A stretch of 64,000 bases of DNA from Anaeromyxobacter paludicola (lineage in GTDB: Bacteria; Myxococcota; Myxococcia; Myxococcales; Anaeromyxobacteraceae). This document shows, in pieces, positions 1 to 9,421 of this stretch. Numbering within the stretch: position 1 is the first letter of the stretch; each line of letters begins with the position of its first letter. The position numbers were made by a program, and so were the translations under genes. The stretch is from positions 62,001 through 126,000 of the forward strand of contig NZ_AP025592.1 in assembly GCF_023169965.1 (NCBI RefSeq), given 5' to 3'. The notes beneath the pieces were generated by a model, which worked only from the letters and a program-made list of their open reading frames with translations, made no database searches and was not told the origin of the DNA.

Positions 1-1
1 G

Positions 2-562
2 CGGCCGCCGTTCTTCACCCTGGGGGCGCCCGCGGCCGTGAACTACGGCGCCATCGGCGTGGTGGTCGGGCACGAGCTCACCCACGGCTTCGACGACGAG
101 GGGCGCCGCTACGACGCCGAGGGCAACCTGCGCGACTGGTGGTCGCCCACGGTGGACAAGGAGTTCGACCGTCGCGCCGAGTGCGTGGCGAAGCAGTACG
201 AGGCCTACGAGCCGCTCCCGGGCGTGCACCTCAACGGCCACCTCACGCTCGGCGAGAACATCGCCGACCTCGGCGGCGCGAAGCTGTCGTACGCCGCGCA
301 CCGGCGGGCCCTCGGTCAGCGGGGCGACGCGCCCGACGCGAGCGGCTTCACCCCGGACCAGCAGTTCTTCCTCGGCTTCGCCCAGTCCTGGTGCCAGAAG
401 TCGCGCGACCCTTACGTGCGGATGCTCGTCACGGTGGACCCGCACTCGCCGCCGCGGTTCCGGGTGAACGGCCCGCTCTCCAACCTCCCCGAGTTCCAGA
501 AGGCCTGGAGCTGCCCGGCCGGCGCGAAGATGGTGCGGGCCGAGCGGTGCGAGGTCTGGTGA
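2..562 (+). CDS. M13 (neprilysin-like) zinc metallopeptidase, C-terminal part
   Basis: The frame is open from the window edge, so the 5' part of the gene lies outside the window. The visible 186 residues are the catalytic end of an M13 endopeptidase. They contain the zinc site HELTH (HExxH) followed by GFDDEGRRYDAEGNL, then ENIADLGG, which supplies the third zinc ligand (ExxxD), and the typical C-terminal Cys-x-x-Trp end (CEVW). Family members are secreted or membrane-anchored oligopeptidases of about 650-700 residues that cleave on the amino side of hydrophobic residues. Location and signal peptide cannot be judged here. The truncation is due to the window edge and is not a pseudogene sign. 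Confidence 0.93.
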   Translation, partial: RPPFFTLGAPAAVNYGAIGVVVGHELTHGFDDEGRRYDAEGNLRDWWSPTVDKEFDRRAECVAKQYEAYEPLPGVHLNGHLTLGENIADLGGAKLSYAAHRRALGQRGDAPDASGFTPDQQFFLGFAQSWCQKSRDPYVRMLVTVDPHSPPRFRVNGPLSNLPEFQKAWSCPAGAKMVRAERCEVW

Positions 563-866
563 CGCCGGCCGTCCGGCCGTCGCGAGCCGCCCCGTGGCCG
601 CGGTCCATCCCGTGATCGCGGGGCGGACCGCGCTCGTGACTTGATCCCGCGCAGGATGGCGGAGCGCGGCCGCTCGAGGCCTCGCCGCGAGAAACGCCCG
701 TGTTTCGGCGACGTTGTCTCGAAGTGAAGACGGACTGTGTGCAAAGTAGGCTTTGACGCCCTTCCGGAGGCGTTGTCACCACGAGAGTCCCTCATGTAGC
801 GTCCACGGCGCCGATGTGGTCGCGGCTCGATCCGCACCCTTCGTCAACGCGGGAACGGGGGATTCC
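563..866. other. Intergenic region, 304 bp
   Basis: No convincing gene is seen. A weak sigma70-like pair (TTGTCA at 773-778 and TGTAGC at 795-800, 16-bp spacing) could serve the large secreted protein that starts at 867. A small inverted repeat GAAAC/GTTTC lies at 691-705. A TTG at 753 extends the downstream frame, but the signal peptide begins at 867. Confidence 0.3.
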
Positions 867-3800
867 ATGGAGAGCACCGGTCGCATCGCTGCGCCTGCGG
901 GCGCGTGTCGCCTCGCCAGCCTTCGCCGCCCGATCGCGGCGGCCCTCGTCGCGATGGCGCTCCCGGCGGTCGCGGGCGCGGTCGTCTCCGGCGCCAGCGT
1001 CACCTACGCGGGCGCGAGCTTCGGGGCGGGGACGTCGTCGAACGTGAAGGTGGACGGGAGCGGCAACCTGGCGCTCTCGGTCCCGACCTCGACGCCGGGC
1101 TACGCCTGGATCGCTGGCAAGGGCAGCGGCGCGGTCCTGCGCGTGGACACCGCGACCGGGGCGAGCACGAGCTTCGACAGCGTGATCCCGGCCGACTGCC
1201 CGGCCTGCGGAGCGGACCGGACCAAGTGGATGCCCGCCGCCGTCGCCGTGGACATGGACGGACAGGCCTGGGTGGTGAACACCGGAGTGGGCGCGGTGAC
1301 GCGCTTCGGCGCGAGCCAGAAGACCATCCCGGTGTCCACGCCGGGGACGCTCGCCCCGGCGATCGCGGTGGACTCCGACGGCTCGGTCTGGGTCGCCGCT
1401 CCCGGGGCCGGCAAGAACGTCGCGTTCTACAAGGTCTCCGCGTCCGGGCAGGTGGTGCTCAACGGGACCGTCGGAAACCTCGCGCTCCCGGCCGCCCTGC
1501 TGGCCCGCGACGGCGAGCTCTTCATCGCCGAGGGGAGCAACGTCCGGCAGATCTCCGGAAGCGCGAAGACCGCCACGGCGAGCTGTCTGCAGCCCCTGAG
1601 CGGCCTCGCGCTCGACGGGGCGGGGCGCCTCTGGGCGAGCGGCCAGCAGGGCCTGCTGTCGATCGACCTCTCCGCGAAGACCTGCGTCGTGAAGTCGGCC
1701 GTCGCGCCGCTCACGGCGGTCGCGGTGGACGCCGCCGGAAGCCTCTGGGCGACCGGCGGCAGCTCCGCCTACCGCTTCTCCGCGACGGGAGCGCTGCAGC
1801 AGACCATCGGGACGGCCCCGGTCGCCGGCTACGGGATCGACCAGGCCGCCGACGGGAGCCTGTTCGTGGCGGGCCAGGGCGGCTACGCGAAGCTCGTGGC
1901 GGGCGCGGCGCAGGTGACCCCGCTCACCGGCTACTACGGCACCTCCTCCGACTTCACCGGCGCCCAGCTCCGCGCCTGGGTCGCGAAGGGCAGCTGGGAC
2001 GTCGTGCAGGACGCGGGGGCGGCCGGGGCGATCTGGGGCACCGTGAGCTGGGTCGGCCCGACGACCGGCGTGACCGCGCAGGTCCGGGCCGCCGACGCGG
2101 CCGCCGGGCTCGCCGGCGCTCCCTGGGTCACCGTGTCGAACGGGACGTCGTTCCAGGGCTCCGGCGTCGCCGGTCGCTACCTGGAGCTGAAGCTCACCTT
2201 GACGGGGAAGGTCGGCCAGGGCCCGGTCGTCTCGAGCGTCACCGTGGCCACCTACGGCAAGCCCGACGGCGCGGCCTGCGGCGCCGCCAGCGACTGCGCG
2301 AGCGGCTCCTGCGTGGACGGCGTCTGCTGCAACACCGCGTGCGCCGGCCAGTGCGAGGCCTGCAACGTCGCCGGGAGCGCCGGCACCTGCGTCGCGGTGA
2401 CGGGCGCGCCGCAGAACGGCCGCCCCGCCTGCGCCTCCGACGGCACCGCCTGCGGCGGCGCCTGCGACGGGACGAGCCGCGCCGCCTGCACCTACCCGAG
2501 CGCGTCCACCGCCTGCCGGGAGGCGAGCTGCGGCGCCGGCGTGCAGACGGCGGCCGCGACGTGTGACGGCAACGGCAGCTGCGGGACCGTGGTGACCGTG
2601 AGCTGCGACGCCTACGTCTGCGGCGCCACCGCCTGCCTCACCACCTGCGGCGGGGACGCGGACTGCTCGCCCAGGTACGAGTGCGATCTCGACCCGGCCG
2701 CGCAGAAGATGGCCTGCGTCGCCGACGTGACCCCGCCGGCGCTGACGCTCGACACCCTCCCGCCGTACACCAACCAGGCCGCGCGCACGGTGTCCGGCTC
2801 GGTGAAGGATCGGAGCAAGCTCGACTGGGTCAAGCTGACGTTGAACGGGGCGGAGATCCCGGTGGCGCTCCAGCCGGACGGCTCGTTCAGCGTGTCGCTC
2901 ACGTTCGCCGAGGGGACCAACGCCCTCGTCTTCGCCGCGGCCGACATCGCCGGGAACGCGAGCTCCCCGCTCACCGCCAGCACCGTCCTCGACACCGTTC
3001 CTCCGTCGCTGGTCGCCGTCGCTCCCGCGGCCGGGAAGGCGTTCGGCAGCTCCCTCGGGATCCCGTTCGAGCTCCAGGTCTCGGACGCGACCCCGGTGGT
3101 GGTGAGCGCCGGCGGGCAGCAGTTCACGCCGGACGCGACCGGGAAGGTCAGCGGCACCATCGACCTGCAGGGCAGCGAGGGCTGGAACACCCTCTCCTTC
3201 CTCGCCACCGACGCCGCCGGCAACACCGCCACCCAGAGCGTCGCGGTGCTCCTCGACTTCACCGCGCCCGTCGTGACCGTGGACGACCTGACGCCCATCC
3301 CCTGGGCGACCGCCCGCGACACCTTGCCGGTGATCCTCCACGTGGACGATCTCACCGCCACCACGGTGGTCTTCTCCGACGGGCAGAGGTTCACGAACGC
3401 GCGCTCCTCCGCGGGCGCGCTCTCCGCCGCCGCGCTCGCGCTGGCCGACGGGCCGAACGGTCTCTCGGTGACGGTGACGGACGAGGTGGGCCGCGCGACC
3501 ACCCTGAGCTGGACGGTCATCTACGACCACACGCCGCCGACCGGCTCGTTCGCGTCCCCCGCGCCCGGAGCGTTCGTGCGCGGGACGGTCGAGCTGGCGC
3601 TGAACGCCAGCGACGACTGGACCGGCGTCGCCTCCGTCGCCTGGCCGGACGGCACCCGCGTCGCGAAGCCGAGCTTCCCGGCCATCTCCTCGCTCGACAC
3701 CACCACGCTCCCGGACGGCGCGTACACCGCGAGCGCCCAGGTCGCGGACGGCGTCGGGAACACCCGCTCGATCTCGCTCCCGCTCGTGGTGGACAACACG

Positions 3801-4694
3801 CCTCCCGGCCTGGGCCTCGGCAGCCTCCCGGCCTACGTGCACGACGGCATCGCCATCACGGCCAGCGCCGACGACCCGACGAGCGGAGTCGCGAGCGTCA
3901 CGATCCAGGCGGGGAGCTCGACCCGCACCTGCGAGAGCGCGGAGTGCTCGCTCGACTTCGTCACCAACACGCTCGGGAACGACGGCCCGTTCACCATCAC
4001 CGCGACGGCGACCGATCGCGCCGGCAACCAGACCACGAAGCAGGTGACCATCATCGCCGTCAACAACGCGCCCAAGGGCTTCCTGGTCGCGCCCGTGGAC
4101 GGCGCCTACGTCGCCGGCCCGCTCGCGGTCAGCGTGGACGCCTCCCAGGTCTCCTACTTCCAGGACGTGACCTGCCAGCTCGGAGACGCGCCCCTGGTCC
4201 CGACCACCACGCAGGCGAAGCTCGACGTCACGGTGGACACGCTGAGGCTCCTCGACGGCGACCTGACCGTCTCCTGCACGGCCACCGACCTGGCCGGGCT
4301 GACGACCACCGAGAAGCGGACGGTGCACGTCAGGAACTGGACCGAGGTGCTCAACCCCACCACCCTCAACCTGCGCACCGGCGGGAGCAGCGTGGTGACG
4401 CTCTACGTCGAAGGGAAGAACGTGTCCCTGCTGGTCCCGCAGCGGGCATCGCTGAAGCTCGGCGGTCCGAGCGGCGTCTCGGCCATCGTCAACGCGGTCT
4501 CGGCCTCCGTCGGCGACTACAACTCGAACGGCGTGCCCGACCTGACCGTCAAGTTCGACCGGCAGTCGCTCATCAACCTGCTCACCGCGAAGGCGGCTGC
4601 CGCCGGGACGGCGGTCCCGGCCGGGCCGGTGAAGCTCGAGGTCTACGCGGGCGGGCAGCTCATCGGCAGCGCCGTCACCAACGTGAACCGCTAG
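867..4694 (+). CDS. Large secreted protein: beta-propeller, Cys-rich module and Ig-like repeats
   Basis: The ATG at 867 is chosen because it places a signal peptide at the N-terminus (basic RRPIAAAL, hydrophobic stretch, AVAGA cleavage region); the frame is open further upstream to a TTG at 753. The 1275-residue product has three zones. Residues about 80-420 hold repeats with W-VNTG/W-AAPG motifs typical of NHL/SMP-30-type propellers. Residues about 470-620 are Cys-rich (CASGSCVDGVCCN, then CxGQCEACN), a module frequent in myxobacterial surface proteins. From about 630 to the end there are five or six Ig-like domains, each closing with LDTVPP or VDNTPPG linkers. The role is probably extracellular or outer-surface adhesion or binding; no catalytic motif is seen. 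The downstream gene begins 1 bp after the stop. Confidence 0.85.
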   Translation: MESTGRIAAPAGACRLASLRRPIAAALVAMALPAVAGAVVSGASVTYAGASFGAGTSSNVKVDGSGNLALSVPTSTPGYAWIAGKGSGAVLRVDTATGASTSFDSVIPADCPACGADRTKWMPAAVAVDMDGQAWVVNTGVGAVTRFGASQKTIPVSTPGTLAPAIAVDSDGSVWVAAPGAGKNVAFYKVSASGQVVLNGTVGNLALPAALLARDGELFIAEGSNVRQISGSAKTATASCLQPLSGLALDGAGRLWASGQQGLLSIDLSAKTCVVKSAVAPLTAVAVDAAGSLWATGGSSAYRFSATGALQQTIGTAPVAGYGIDQAADGSLFVAGQGGYAKLVAGAAQVTPLTGYYGTSSDFTGAQLRAWVAKGSWDVVQDAGAAGAIWGTVSWVGPTTGVTAQVRAADAAAGLAGAPWVTVSNGTSFQGSGVAGRYLELKLTLTGKVGQGPVVSSVTVATYGKPDGAACGAASDCASGSCVDGVCCNTACAGQCEACNVAGSAGTCVAVTGAPQNGRPACASDGTACGGACDGTSRAACTYPSASTACREASCGAGVQTAAATCDGNGSCGTVVTVSCDAYVCGATACLTTCGGDADCSPRYECDLDPAAQKMACVADVTPPALTLDTLPPYTNQAARTVSGSVKDRSKLDWVKLTLNGAEIPVALQPDGSFSVSLTFAEGTNALVFAAADIAGNASSPLTASTVLDTVPPSLVAVAPAAGKAFGSSLGIPFELQVSDATPVVVSAGGQQFTPDATGKVSGTIDLQGSEGWNTLSFLATDAAGNTATQSVAVLLDFTAPVVTVDDLTPIPWATARDTLPVILHVDDLTATTVVFSDGQRFTNARSSAGALSAAALALADGPNGLSVTVTDEVGRATTLSWTVIYDHTPPTGSFASPAPGAFVRGTVELALNASDDWTGVASVAWPDGTRVAKPSFPAISSLDTTTLPDGAYTASAQVADGVGNTRSISLPLVVDNTPPGLGLGSLPAYVHDGIAITASADDPTSGVASVTIQAGSSTRTCESAECSLDFVTNTLGNDGPFTITATATDRAGNQTTKQVTIIAVNNAPKGFLVAPVDGAYVAGPLAVSVDASQVSYFQDVTCQLGDAPLVPTTTQAKLDVTVDTLRLLDGDLTVSCTATDLAGLTTTEKRTVHVRNWTEVLNPTTLNLRTGGSSVVTLYVEGKNVSLLVPQRASLKLGGPSGVSAIVNAVSASVGDYNSNGVPDLTVKFDRQSLINLLTAKAAAAGTAVPAGPVKLEVYAGGQLIGSAVTNVNR

Positions 4695-4695
4695 C

Positions 4696-5484
4696 ATGAC
4701 GCGCGCACGACGCCTCGCCGCAGGCTGCGCCGTCCTCCTGGGCGCCGCAGCCCTGATCCTCGCCACCCGATGGTGGCCGGGGCGCTCCGCCCCGGTGCCG
4801 CCGTCCGCGCTCCCGCCCGCGGCCGCCGCCGAGCGGCTGCGGACGGAGCAGGACTTCCCCACGCGCCGCGAGCTGGTGCGCGCCATCGCCAAGGCGCCCG
4901 ACGCGGTCCCGCGCCTCGAGGCCGTGTGGCGCGGGGCTGGCGACGGCGCCGCCCGGGAGGAGGCGCTCATCCAGGTCTCGAAGGTGGGCGGGGCCGACGG
5001 GGCGCGCTTCCTCGCCGAGGTGGCCTCCACCGACCCGCGCTACGGCGCACGGGCCGCCGCCGCGCTCGGCCAGATGAAGAGCGCGAAGGCCGCGGACGAG
5101 CTCGCGCGCATCGCCGAGTCGGACGCGCCCGCGATCACCCGGGCCAACGCCGCCCAGGCGCTCGGCCGGACGGGCGATCCCGGGAGGGCGGACGAGCTCG
5201 TGAAGCTCGCGGCCGATCCCGGGCAGCCGCTCCGGGTCCGCCAGGAGTCCGCGCTCGGGCTCGCCCGCGTCGGGGGCGAGGGCCAGGCGGCGGCCCTGTC
5301 GGCCGCGCTCGAGGCGGCGGCGTCCGACGGGAGCCTGGACGGCGAGCAGCTCCGGATCCCCATGATCCAGGCGCTCGGCCACATCGGCACGCCGCAGGCC
5401 CGGGCGGCCCTGGCGGCCCACGCCCAGCGGGAGCTCTCGCGCAACGAGCGGGCGTTCCTGCTGCTCGCCCTCGGCGCGCGCTGA
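4696..5484 (+). CDS. Membrane-anchored HEAT-repeat protein
   Basis: The ATG lies one base after the preceding stop, so the two genes are probably co-transcribed. The 262-residue product begins with a basic, hydrophobic segment (about residues 5-25) that would act as an uncleaved signal anchor. It then has alpha-helical repeats of about 30 residues rich in Ala, Leu and Arg (for example ALGQMKSAKAADELARIAE and ALGRTGDPGRADELVKLA), which match the HEAT/PBS-lyase repeat pattern. Such proteins are scaffolds for protein contacts. A partner cannot be named; the co-transcribed secreted protein upstream is the obvious candidate. Confidence 0.8.
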   Translation: MTRARRLAAGCAVLLGAAALILATRWWPGRSAPVPPSALPPAAAAERLRTEQDFPTRRELVRAIAKAPDAVPRLEAVWRGAGDGAAREEALIQVSKVGGADGARFLAEVASTDPRYGARAAAALGQMKSAKAADELARIAESDAPAITRANAAQALGRTGDPGRADELVKLAADPGQPLRVRQESALGLARVGGEGQAAALSAALEAAASDGSLDGEQLRIPMIQALGHIGTPQARAALAAHAQRELSRNERAFLLLALGAR

Positions 5485-5610
5485 CCGAGGCCTCGGCGTC
5501 CGCGTCCCTGTCCCGCCCGCTCGCCGCGGTCCGGGGCGGGGCCGCGCTTCTTCCCCGCCGGCCCCAGGCTCCCAAGTTCCCGAGCGATCGGGGCGTCAAC
5601 GCCCGCTCAC

Positions 5611-5635
5611 GCGCCGCCGCCCTTGCCGGCGGCGC
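5611..5635 (+). terminator. GC-rich hairpin after the HEAT-repeat gene
   Basis: GCGCCGCCG pairs perfectly with CGGCGGCGC across a 7-base loop. It lies about 130 bp past the stop and before the next promoter region. There is no T-run, so it is only a possible transcription end. Confidence 0.3.
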
Positions 5636-5691
5636 CGGCGTGACCAAGTCAGCCGCACCTCCGACAGCGGCGCGGAGGCGGAGGCGAGACC

Positions 5692-6138
5692 ATGGCGGCG
5701 AGCGACGTGGCGAAGATGCGGGAAGAGCTCACGCAGCTGTTCGGGCAGGTGCCGGGGTGGGTGGACGAGCTCCCGGAGTCGGCGGCGGCGGGCTTCTGGG
5801 CGACGATGCGCGACTTCCAGCTCGCCGAGACGCGCATCCCGAACAAGTACAAGGAGCTCATCGGGCTCGGGGTCTCCGGCGCGACGCGCTGCCGGTACTG
5901 CGCGCTCTTCCACACCGAGGCGGCGCGGCTGTTCGGCGCGACCGACGAGGAGATCGCCGAGGCGAGCATGATGGCGGCGCACACCATGGCCGCGAGCACC
6001 TTCTTGAACGCCCAGCAGGTGGACTACGACACCTTCCGGCGCGAGACGCTCGAGATGGTGGCCTACGCGAGGTTGCACGCCGGCGCGGCGAGCGCCACGC
6101 AGGCGACCCAGGCGACCCAGGTCGCGGGGCATGCCTGA
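5692..6138 (+). CDS. Carboxymuconolactone decarboxylase/AhpD-like protein
   Basis: This 148-residue protein has the AhpD-type active site CRYCALFH (Cys67, Cys70, His74) in an all-helical CMD fold, followed by the conserved stretch EEIAEASMMAAHTMAASTF. AhpD-like proteins act as thiol-disulfide reductants or peroxidases. The substrate is unknown, and the CxxC favours redox activity over decarboxylation. A purine-rich GGAGGCGAG precedes the ATG by a few bases. The next small gene overlaps its end by 8 bp. Confidence 0.85.
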   Translation: MAASDVAKMREELTQLFGQVPGWVDELPESAAAGFWATMRDFQLAETRIPNKYKELIGLGVSGATRCRYCALFHTEAARLFGATDEEIAEASMMAAHTMAASTFLNAQQVDYDTFRRETLEMVAYARLHAGAASATQATQATQVAGHA

Positions 6139-6424
6139 CGCGGCGGCCCTCGCGGCGCTCGAGGCGGAGGGGATCCTGGAGCGCCGCGAGGGGCGGCTGC
6201 GCACCACCCGGCGCTGGCAGGCGGCGATGGCCCGCGCCGCGCTCCGGCTGCAGCTGCAGGGCGCGCCCTGGAACGACCTCCGGCTCCCCATCGCCCTCGG
6301 GCTCGCCGAGCTCGAGGGCGACCTCCCGGACGCGGAGCTGGCCCGGCGGGCGGAGGCGCTCCTCCCGCTGGAGCGCGGGGAGCTCGGGGCGGCCTTCGGC
6401 GACCCCGGCGCCGCGCCGGGCTGA
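6131..6424 (+). CDS. Small hypothetical protein coupled to the AhpD-like gene
   Basis: The 97-residue frame starts inside the last codons of the AhpD-like gene (8-bp overlap), which suggests translational coupling. It is rich in Ala, Leu, Arg and Glu and predicted to be mostly helical, with the early segment AALEAEGILERREGRLR resembling a winged-helix wing. No family is recognised. It could be an accessory to the redox protein. It ends 3 bp before the stop of the convergent aldehyde dehydrogenase. Confidence 0.6.
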   Translation: MPDAAALAALEAEGILERREGRLRTTRRWQAAMARAALRLQLQGAPWNDLRLPIALGLAELEGDLPDAELARRAEALLPLERGELGAAFGDPGAAPG

Positions 6425-6427
6425 CCC

Positions 6428-8125
6428 TCAGCCGCGCACGCCCGCCGCGACCACGCCGGGCAGGGCCGCCCAGCCGCGGGCGGCCTCGAGCGCCGCGAGG
6501 CGCGGCCCGAGCCGGCCCAGGGTGCGGTGGCTCGGGAAGTAGGGCGGCTTCACGAGCCCGCGCAGCGGCGCGCGCACCACGCACTTCTCGACGCCTTCGA
6601 GCATGCGGCTGTCGTGCACGAACCCGCGGCCGCTCTGGATGTCGTCGAGCGGCGCGCCCGGGTAGGCCCCCCAGGGCGTCGAGCCGAGCGCGAAGGAGAA
6701 CCCCGGCCAGACGTTCACGGTCACGGTGCCGTAGCGGAGCCGGTCGATGGCCGCCTCGAGGGCCCGCGAGGCCTCGGGATCCGCCTCGACCGCGGGGTGG
6801 ACCACCAGCCCGGCGTTGAGCGTGCCCCAGAGCCGCTCGTTGCAGAAGCGGGTGGCGGCCTCGAGGAAGCGGATCGGGTCGTCCGAGCCGAGCGGCGTCT
6901 CCGAGAGGATGGCGCAGAAGGGCTCGGTGCGGAAGGCGCGCTCGCCGCGGTCCTCGGCGTCGAGCCCGGGGATCAGCGTCCACGGGAGCGCGCCCGGGGC
7001 TCCGGGGGTGCGGCGCGCCCGGGCGCGGCCGGCCGCGAGGTGCTCGTACCGCTGCTCCGCGCCCGGGTACCAGGCCGCCCGCGCCGGCGTGGCCTCGAGG
7101 AACCCGTACACGCGATCGAGGAGCTCGTCGCGCCGGCTCCAGCCGCGCGGGGTGACGAGCAGCTTGGCCGCGTTGCAGTTGAAGGAGGCGTTGTGCGTCA
7201 CCATCCCGGCGATGCTCTCGGCCTGCCACGCGAGCTCGCGATCGCTGTACGGCCCCGGCACCACGATCACCGGCGAGACGTTGCCGAGCTCGCTCGTGAT
7301 CTCCTTGCGGAGGAGCGGCTCCCCGCGCGCCAGCCGATCGATCCGGTCCGGCCCGGGCGGCCCCCAGACGAGCAGGTCGTGGGTGCGGTCGGAGCCGGTG
7401 ACGTGCAGCTCGTCCACCTCGGGGTGGTGCGCCAGGAACGAGCCCTCCGCCGCGCCGCCCTGCACCACCGCGAGGAAGCCGGCCCGGATCGCCTCGGCGA
7501 AGCCCTCCTGGATGAACGGCTCGAGGTAGGCGTTCACCGGGGAGAGCTTGAGGAGGCAGGCCTTGCCCTCGTTGAACATCTTCGTGACCACGTCGGTGGT
7601 CGGGATGGAGTTGATGTTCCCGGCGCCGAGGATGAGGCAGACCTTCCCCCCGTGATCCGGCGCCCGGTGGAAGCGCGCCCGCTGCTCCGGCGTGGCGCCC
7701 GGCAGCAGCCGGACCGCGGCGCGCAGGCCGGGGAAGAGCAGCCGGTCGCGCCAGGTCTCCGGGAAGACGTCCACCTCCCAGCGTCCGTCCTCGAGGCGGC
7801 GGCCCGGGCCGAGCGGGGTCGAGCCGCCGCGGGCGAGCGCCTCGAGCGACTCCTCCACCTGGCGCAGCAGCCGCAGGGTGACGAAGGGGCCGGAGATCCA
7901 CTCCTCCCCCTCGAGCGGCGAGCCGGGAGGGGTGCCCTTGGCGCGGCTCGCGGCGAGGGCGCTCGGGCCGGCCACGCGCGCCATCCCCTCGCGCAGCCGC
8001 CGGGCGAGCCTCGCCTTGTCGGCCAGCGGGAGTCGGGCGAGCGCGGGGGCGCCGGCGCGGACGCGCGCGAGCGCCGCCTCGAGGGCGGCGGTGGACGGGG
8101 CGGCGGGGTCGGGCGCGGCGGTCAT
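6428..8125 (-). CDS. Aldehyde dehydrogenase superfamily protein
   Basis: The 565-residue protein has the ALDH Rossmann and catalytic domains. Motifs seen are ITSELGNVSPVIVVPG, with the general-base Glu region near residue 280, and THNASFNCNAAK, with the catalytic Cys near residue 317. It also has AILSETPLG and TVTVNVWPG near the end. It is somewhat longer than the usual 480-500 residues, through a longer N-terminus and extra C-terminal residues. NAD(P)-dependent aldehyde oxidation is expected; the substrate is not evident. The gene is convergent with the AhpD pair, and its start lies about 90 bp from the end of the phosphoesterase gene. Confidence 0.85.
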   Translation of the reverse strand: MTAAPDPAAPSTAALEAALARVRAGAPALARLPLADKARLARRLREGMARVAGPSALAASRAKGTPPGSPLEGEEWISGPFVTLRLLRQVEESLEALARGGSTPLGPGRRLEDGRWEVDVFPETWRDRLLFPGLRAAVRLLPGATPEQRARFHRAPDHGGKVCLILGAGNINSIPTTDVVTKMFNEGKACLLKLSPVNAYLEPFIQEGFAEAIRAGFLAVVQGGAAEGSFLAHHPEVDELHVTGSDRTHDLLVWGPPGPDRIDRLARGEPLLRKEITSELGNVSPVIVVPGPYSDRELAWQAESIAGMVTHNASFNCNAAKLLVTPRGWSRRDELLDRVYGFLEATPARAAWYPGAEQRYEHLAAGRARARRTPGAPGALPWTLIPGLDAEDRGERAFRTEPFCAILSETPLGSDDPIRFLEAATRFCNERLWGTLNAGLVVHPAVEADPEASRALEAAIDRLRYGTVTVNVWPGFSFALGSTPWGAYPGAPLDDIQSGRGFVHDSRMLEGVEKCVVRAPLRGLVKPPYFPSHRTLGRLGPRLAALEAARGWAALPGVVAAGVRG

Positions 8126-8212
8126 CGTGCACCATGCGCTAACACGGCGGCCCCCCGGCCGCCACGCTGCCCGGAGTCAGTCTGGAGTCCCCCGCCCGCC
8201 CGCGCGGCGGAC

Positions 8213-9055
8213 CTACGCCGCCCGGAGGGTGGCGAGCGTCACCTCGGGGGCGGCGTTCACCCGCACCCGGACCGCGGCGTTGCCCACGCCGCGGTTCACG
8301 TAGAGCTGCACCGGGCCGACGTGGAACAGGCCGCGGTCGTAGGGCTCGTGCGCGAGCGCGCTCAGGAGCACCCGGGTCACGCCGGGGATGTTGATCTGCC
8401 CGCCGTGCGTGTGACCCGAGAGGCAGAGCAGCGGCTCCCCGGAGAGCTTGAGCAGGTCGGCCGTCTTCGGGCCGTGCGCCAGCACGATCCGCGAGCCGCC
8501 CCGGCGCGCTCCGCGCAGGGCGGCGAAGGGGCGGGCGTTCCCGGTGAAGAGGTCGCCGACGCCGACCACCGTGAACGGCTCGCCGCGGAGGGTGAGGGTG
8601 GTGTTCTCGTTCTCGAGGACGTCGTAGCCGAGCCGCACCAGCGAGCGCGCCACCGCGCGCGGATCGGTCCAGTAGTCGTGGTTCCCGAGCACGGCGACGG
8701 TGGGCGCCTCGAGCCCGGCGAGCGCCTCGCGCACCTCGCCGGCCTCGCGCCGCTGGTTGCAGACGTAGTCGCCGGTCAGGACCACGAGGTCGGGCCGGAA
8801 GGCGTTGGCGGCCTCGATGGCGGCGCGGATGCGCTCGGGCGGCGTGCGCGGGCCGACGTGGAGGTCGGAGAGCTGCGCCACCCGCAGCCCGTCGTGCGCC
8901 GGGTGGAGGCCGGCCACGGTGAAGGTGCGCCGCTCGCCCTGGAGCGGCGGGTCCTCGCCGGCGCGGGTGGCGGCCTCCGCCAGCCCGGGCAGGGCGGCGC
9001 CCGCCGCGACGGTGGCGGCGAGCCCCTTCAGGAATGCGCGGCGATCGAGAGCCAT
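8213..9055 (-). CDS. TAT-exported metallophosphoesterase
   Basis: The N-terminus MALDRRAFLKGL is a twin-arginine signal (R-R-x-F-L-K), followed by a hydrophobic stretch ending near AEAA. The calcineurin-like metal-binding motifs are all present: SDLHVG (63-68), GDYV (95-98), GNHD (124-127) and GHTHGG (214-219). The 280-residue length and the QINIPGVTR region fit the YkuE/LpxG-like group of phosphoesterases, which act on nucleotides or lipid A precursors. The protein probably works in the periplasm or on the membrane face. The substrate is unknown. Confidence 0.85.
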   Translation of the reverse strand: MALDRRAFLKGLAATVAAGAALPGLAEAATRAGEDPPLQGERRTFTVAGLHPAHDGLRVAQLSDLHVGPRTPPERIRAAIEAANAFRPDLVVLTGDYVCNQRREAGEVREALAGLEAPTVAVLGNHDYWTDPRAVARSLVRLGYDVLENENTTLTLRGEPFTVVGVGDLFTGNARPFAALRGARRGGSRIVLAHGPKTADLLKLSGEPLLCLSGHTHGGQINIPGVTRVLLSALAHEPYDRGLFHVGPVQLYVNRGVGNAAVRVRVNAAPEVTLATLRAA

Positions 9056-9211
9056 CTGGACGAGTGAGAACCTGCGGCGCGCGGGAAGGATTCCGGCCCT
9101 CGCCCGCCCGGCATCCGGGGTGGTGCGGAGGGGGGACCGCCAGTGTCGCAGAGGAGCCGGGTCCTGCCAAGGAGGGCTCCGGCGCGCCGGGGCCGCCGGC
9201 GGGCGCCTTCG

Positions 9212-9421
9212 CTAGCGGCCGCCGAGCAGCGAGGCCGCCGTGACGCCGAGCGCCTTGGCCATCTTCTCGATGGTCTCGAGCGGCGGCGAGCGCTGGCCGC
9301 GCTCCAGCATCGAGACGTACGAGACCGAGATCCCGATCTTGTCGGCGAGGGCCTTCTGCGAAAACTTCTTCTTGGCGCGCAGGCGGCGAACGTTACCGGC
9401 GAAACGCGTGAGCAGGTCCAT
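9212..9421 (-). CDS. Small XRE-family transcriptional regulator
   Basis: The 69-residue protein is almost entirely one HTH_3 (Cro/C1-type) domain: KKFSQKALADKIGISVSYVS is the helix-turn-helix, and MLERGQRSPPLETIEKMAKA follows. There is no ligand or oligomerisation domain. It is divergent from the selenoprotein operon that begins at 9545, with about 120 bp between them. It may therefore control that operon, but this rests on position only. Confidence 0.85.
   Translation of the reverse strand: MDLLTRFAGNVRRLRAKKKFSQKALADKIGISVSYVSMLERGQRSPPLETIEKMAKALGVTAASLLGGR

Noticed and set aside
2-562. Pseudogene fragment of an M13 peptidase
   Set aside because: The frame is open to the window edge and its motifs are intact. 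The missing part is simply outside the window.
792-5030. Long antisense open frame across the secreted-protein and HEAT genes
   Set aside because: In DNA of this GC content, stop codons are rare on the opposite strand. The translation is Arg/Gly/Ala-rich with no domain, and the plus-strand genes have clear signals and domains. The same holds for the very long frames near 9.5-17 kb, 20.7-25 kb and 53.5-55.9 kb.
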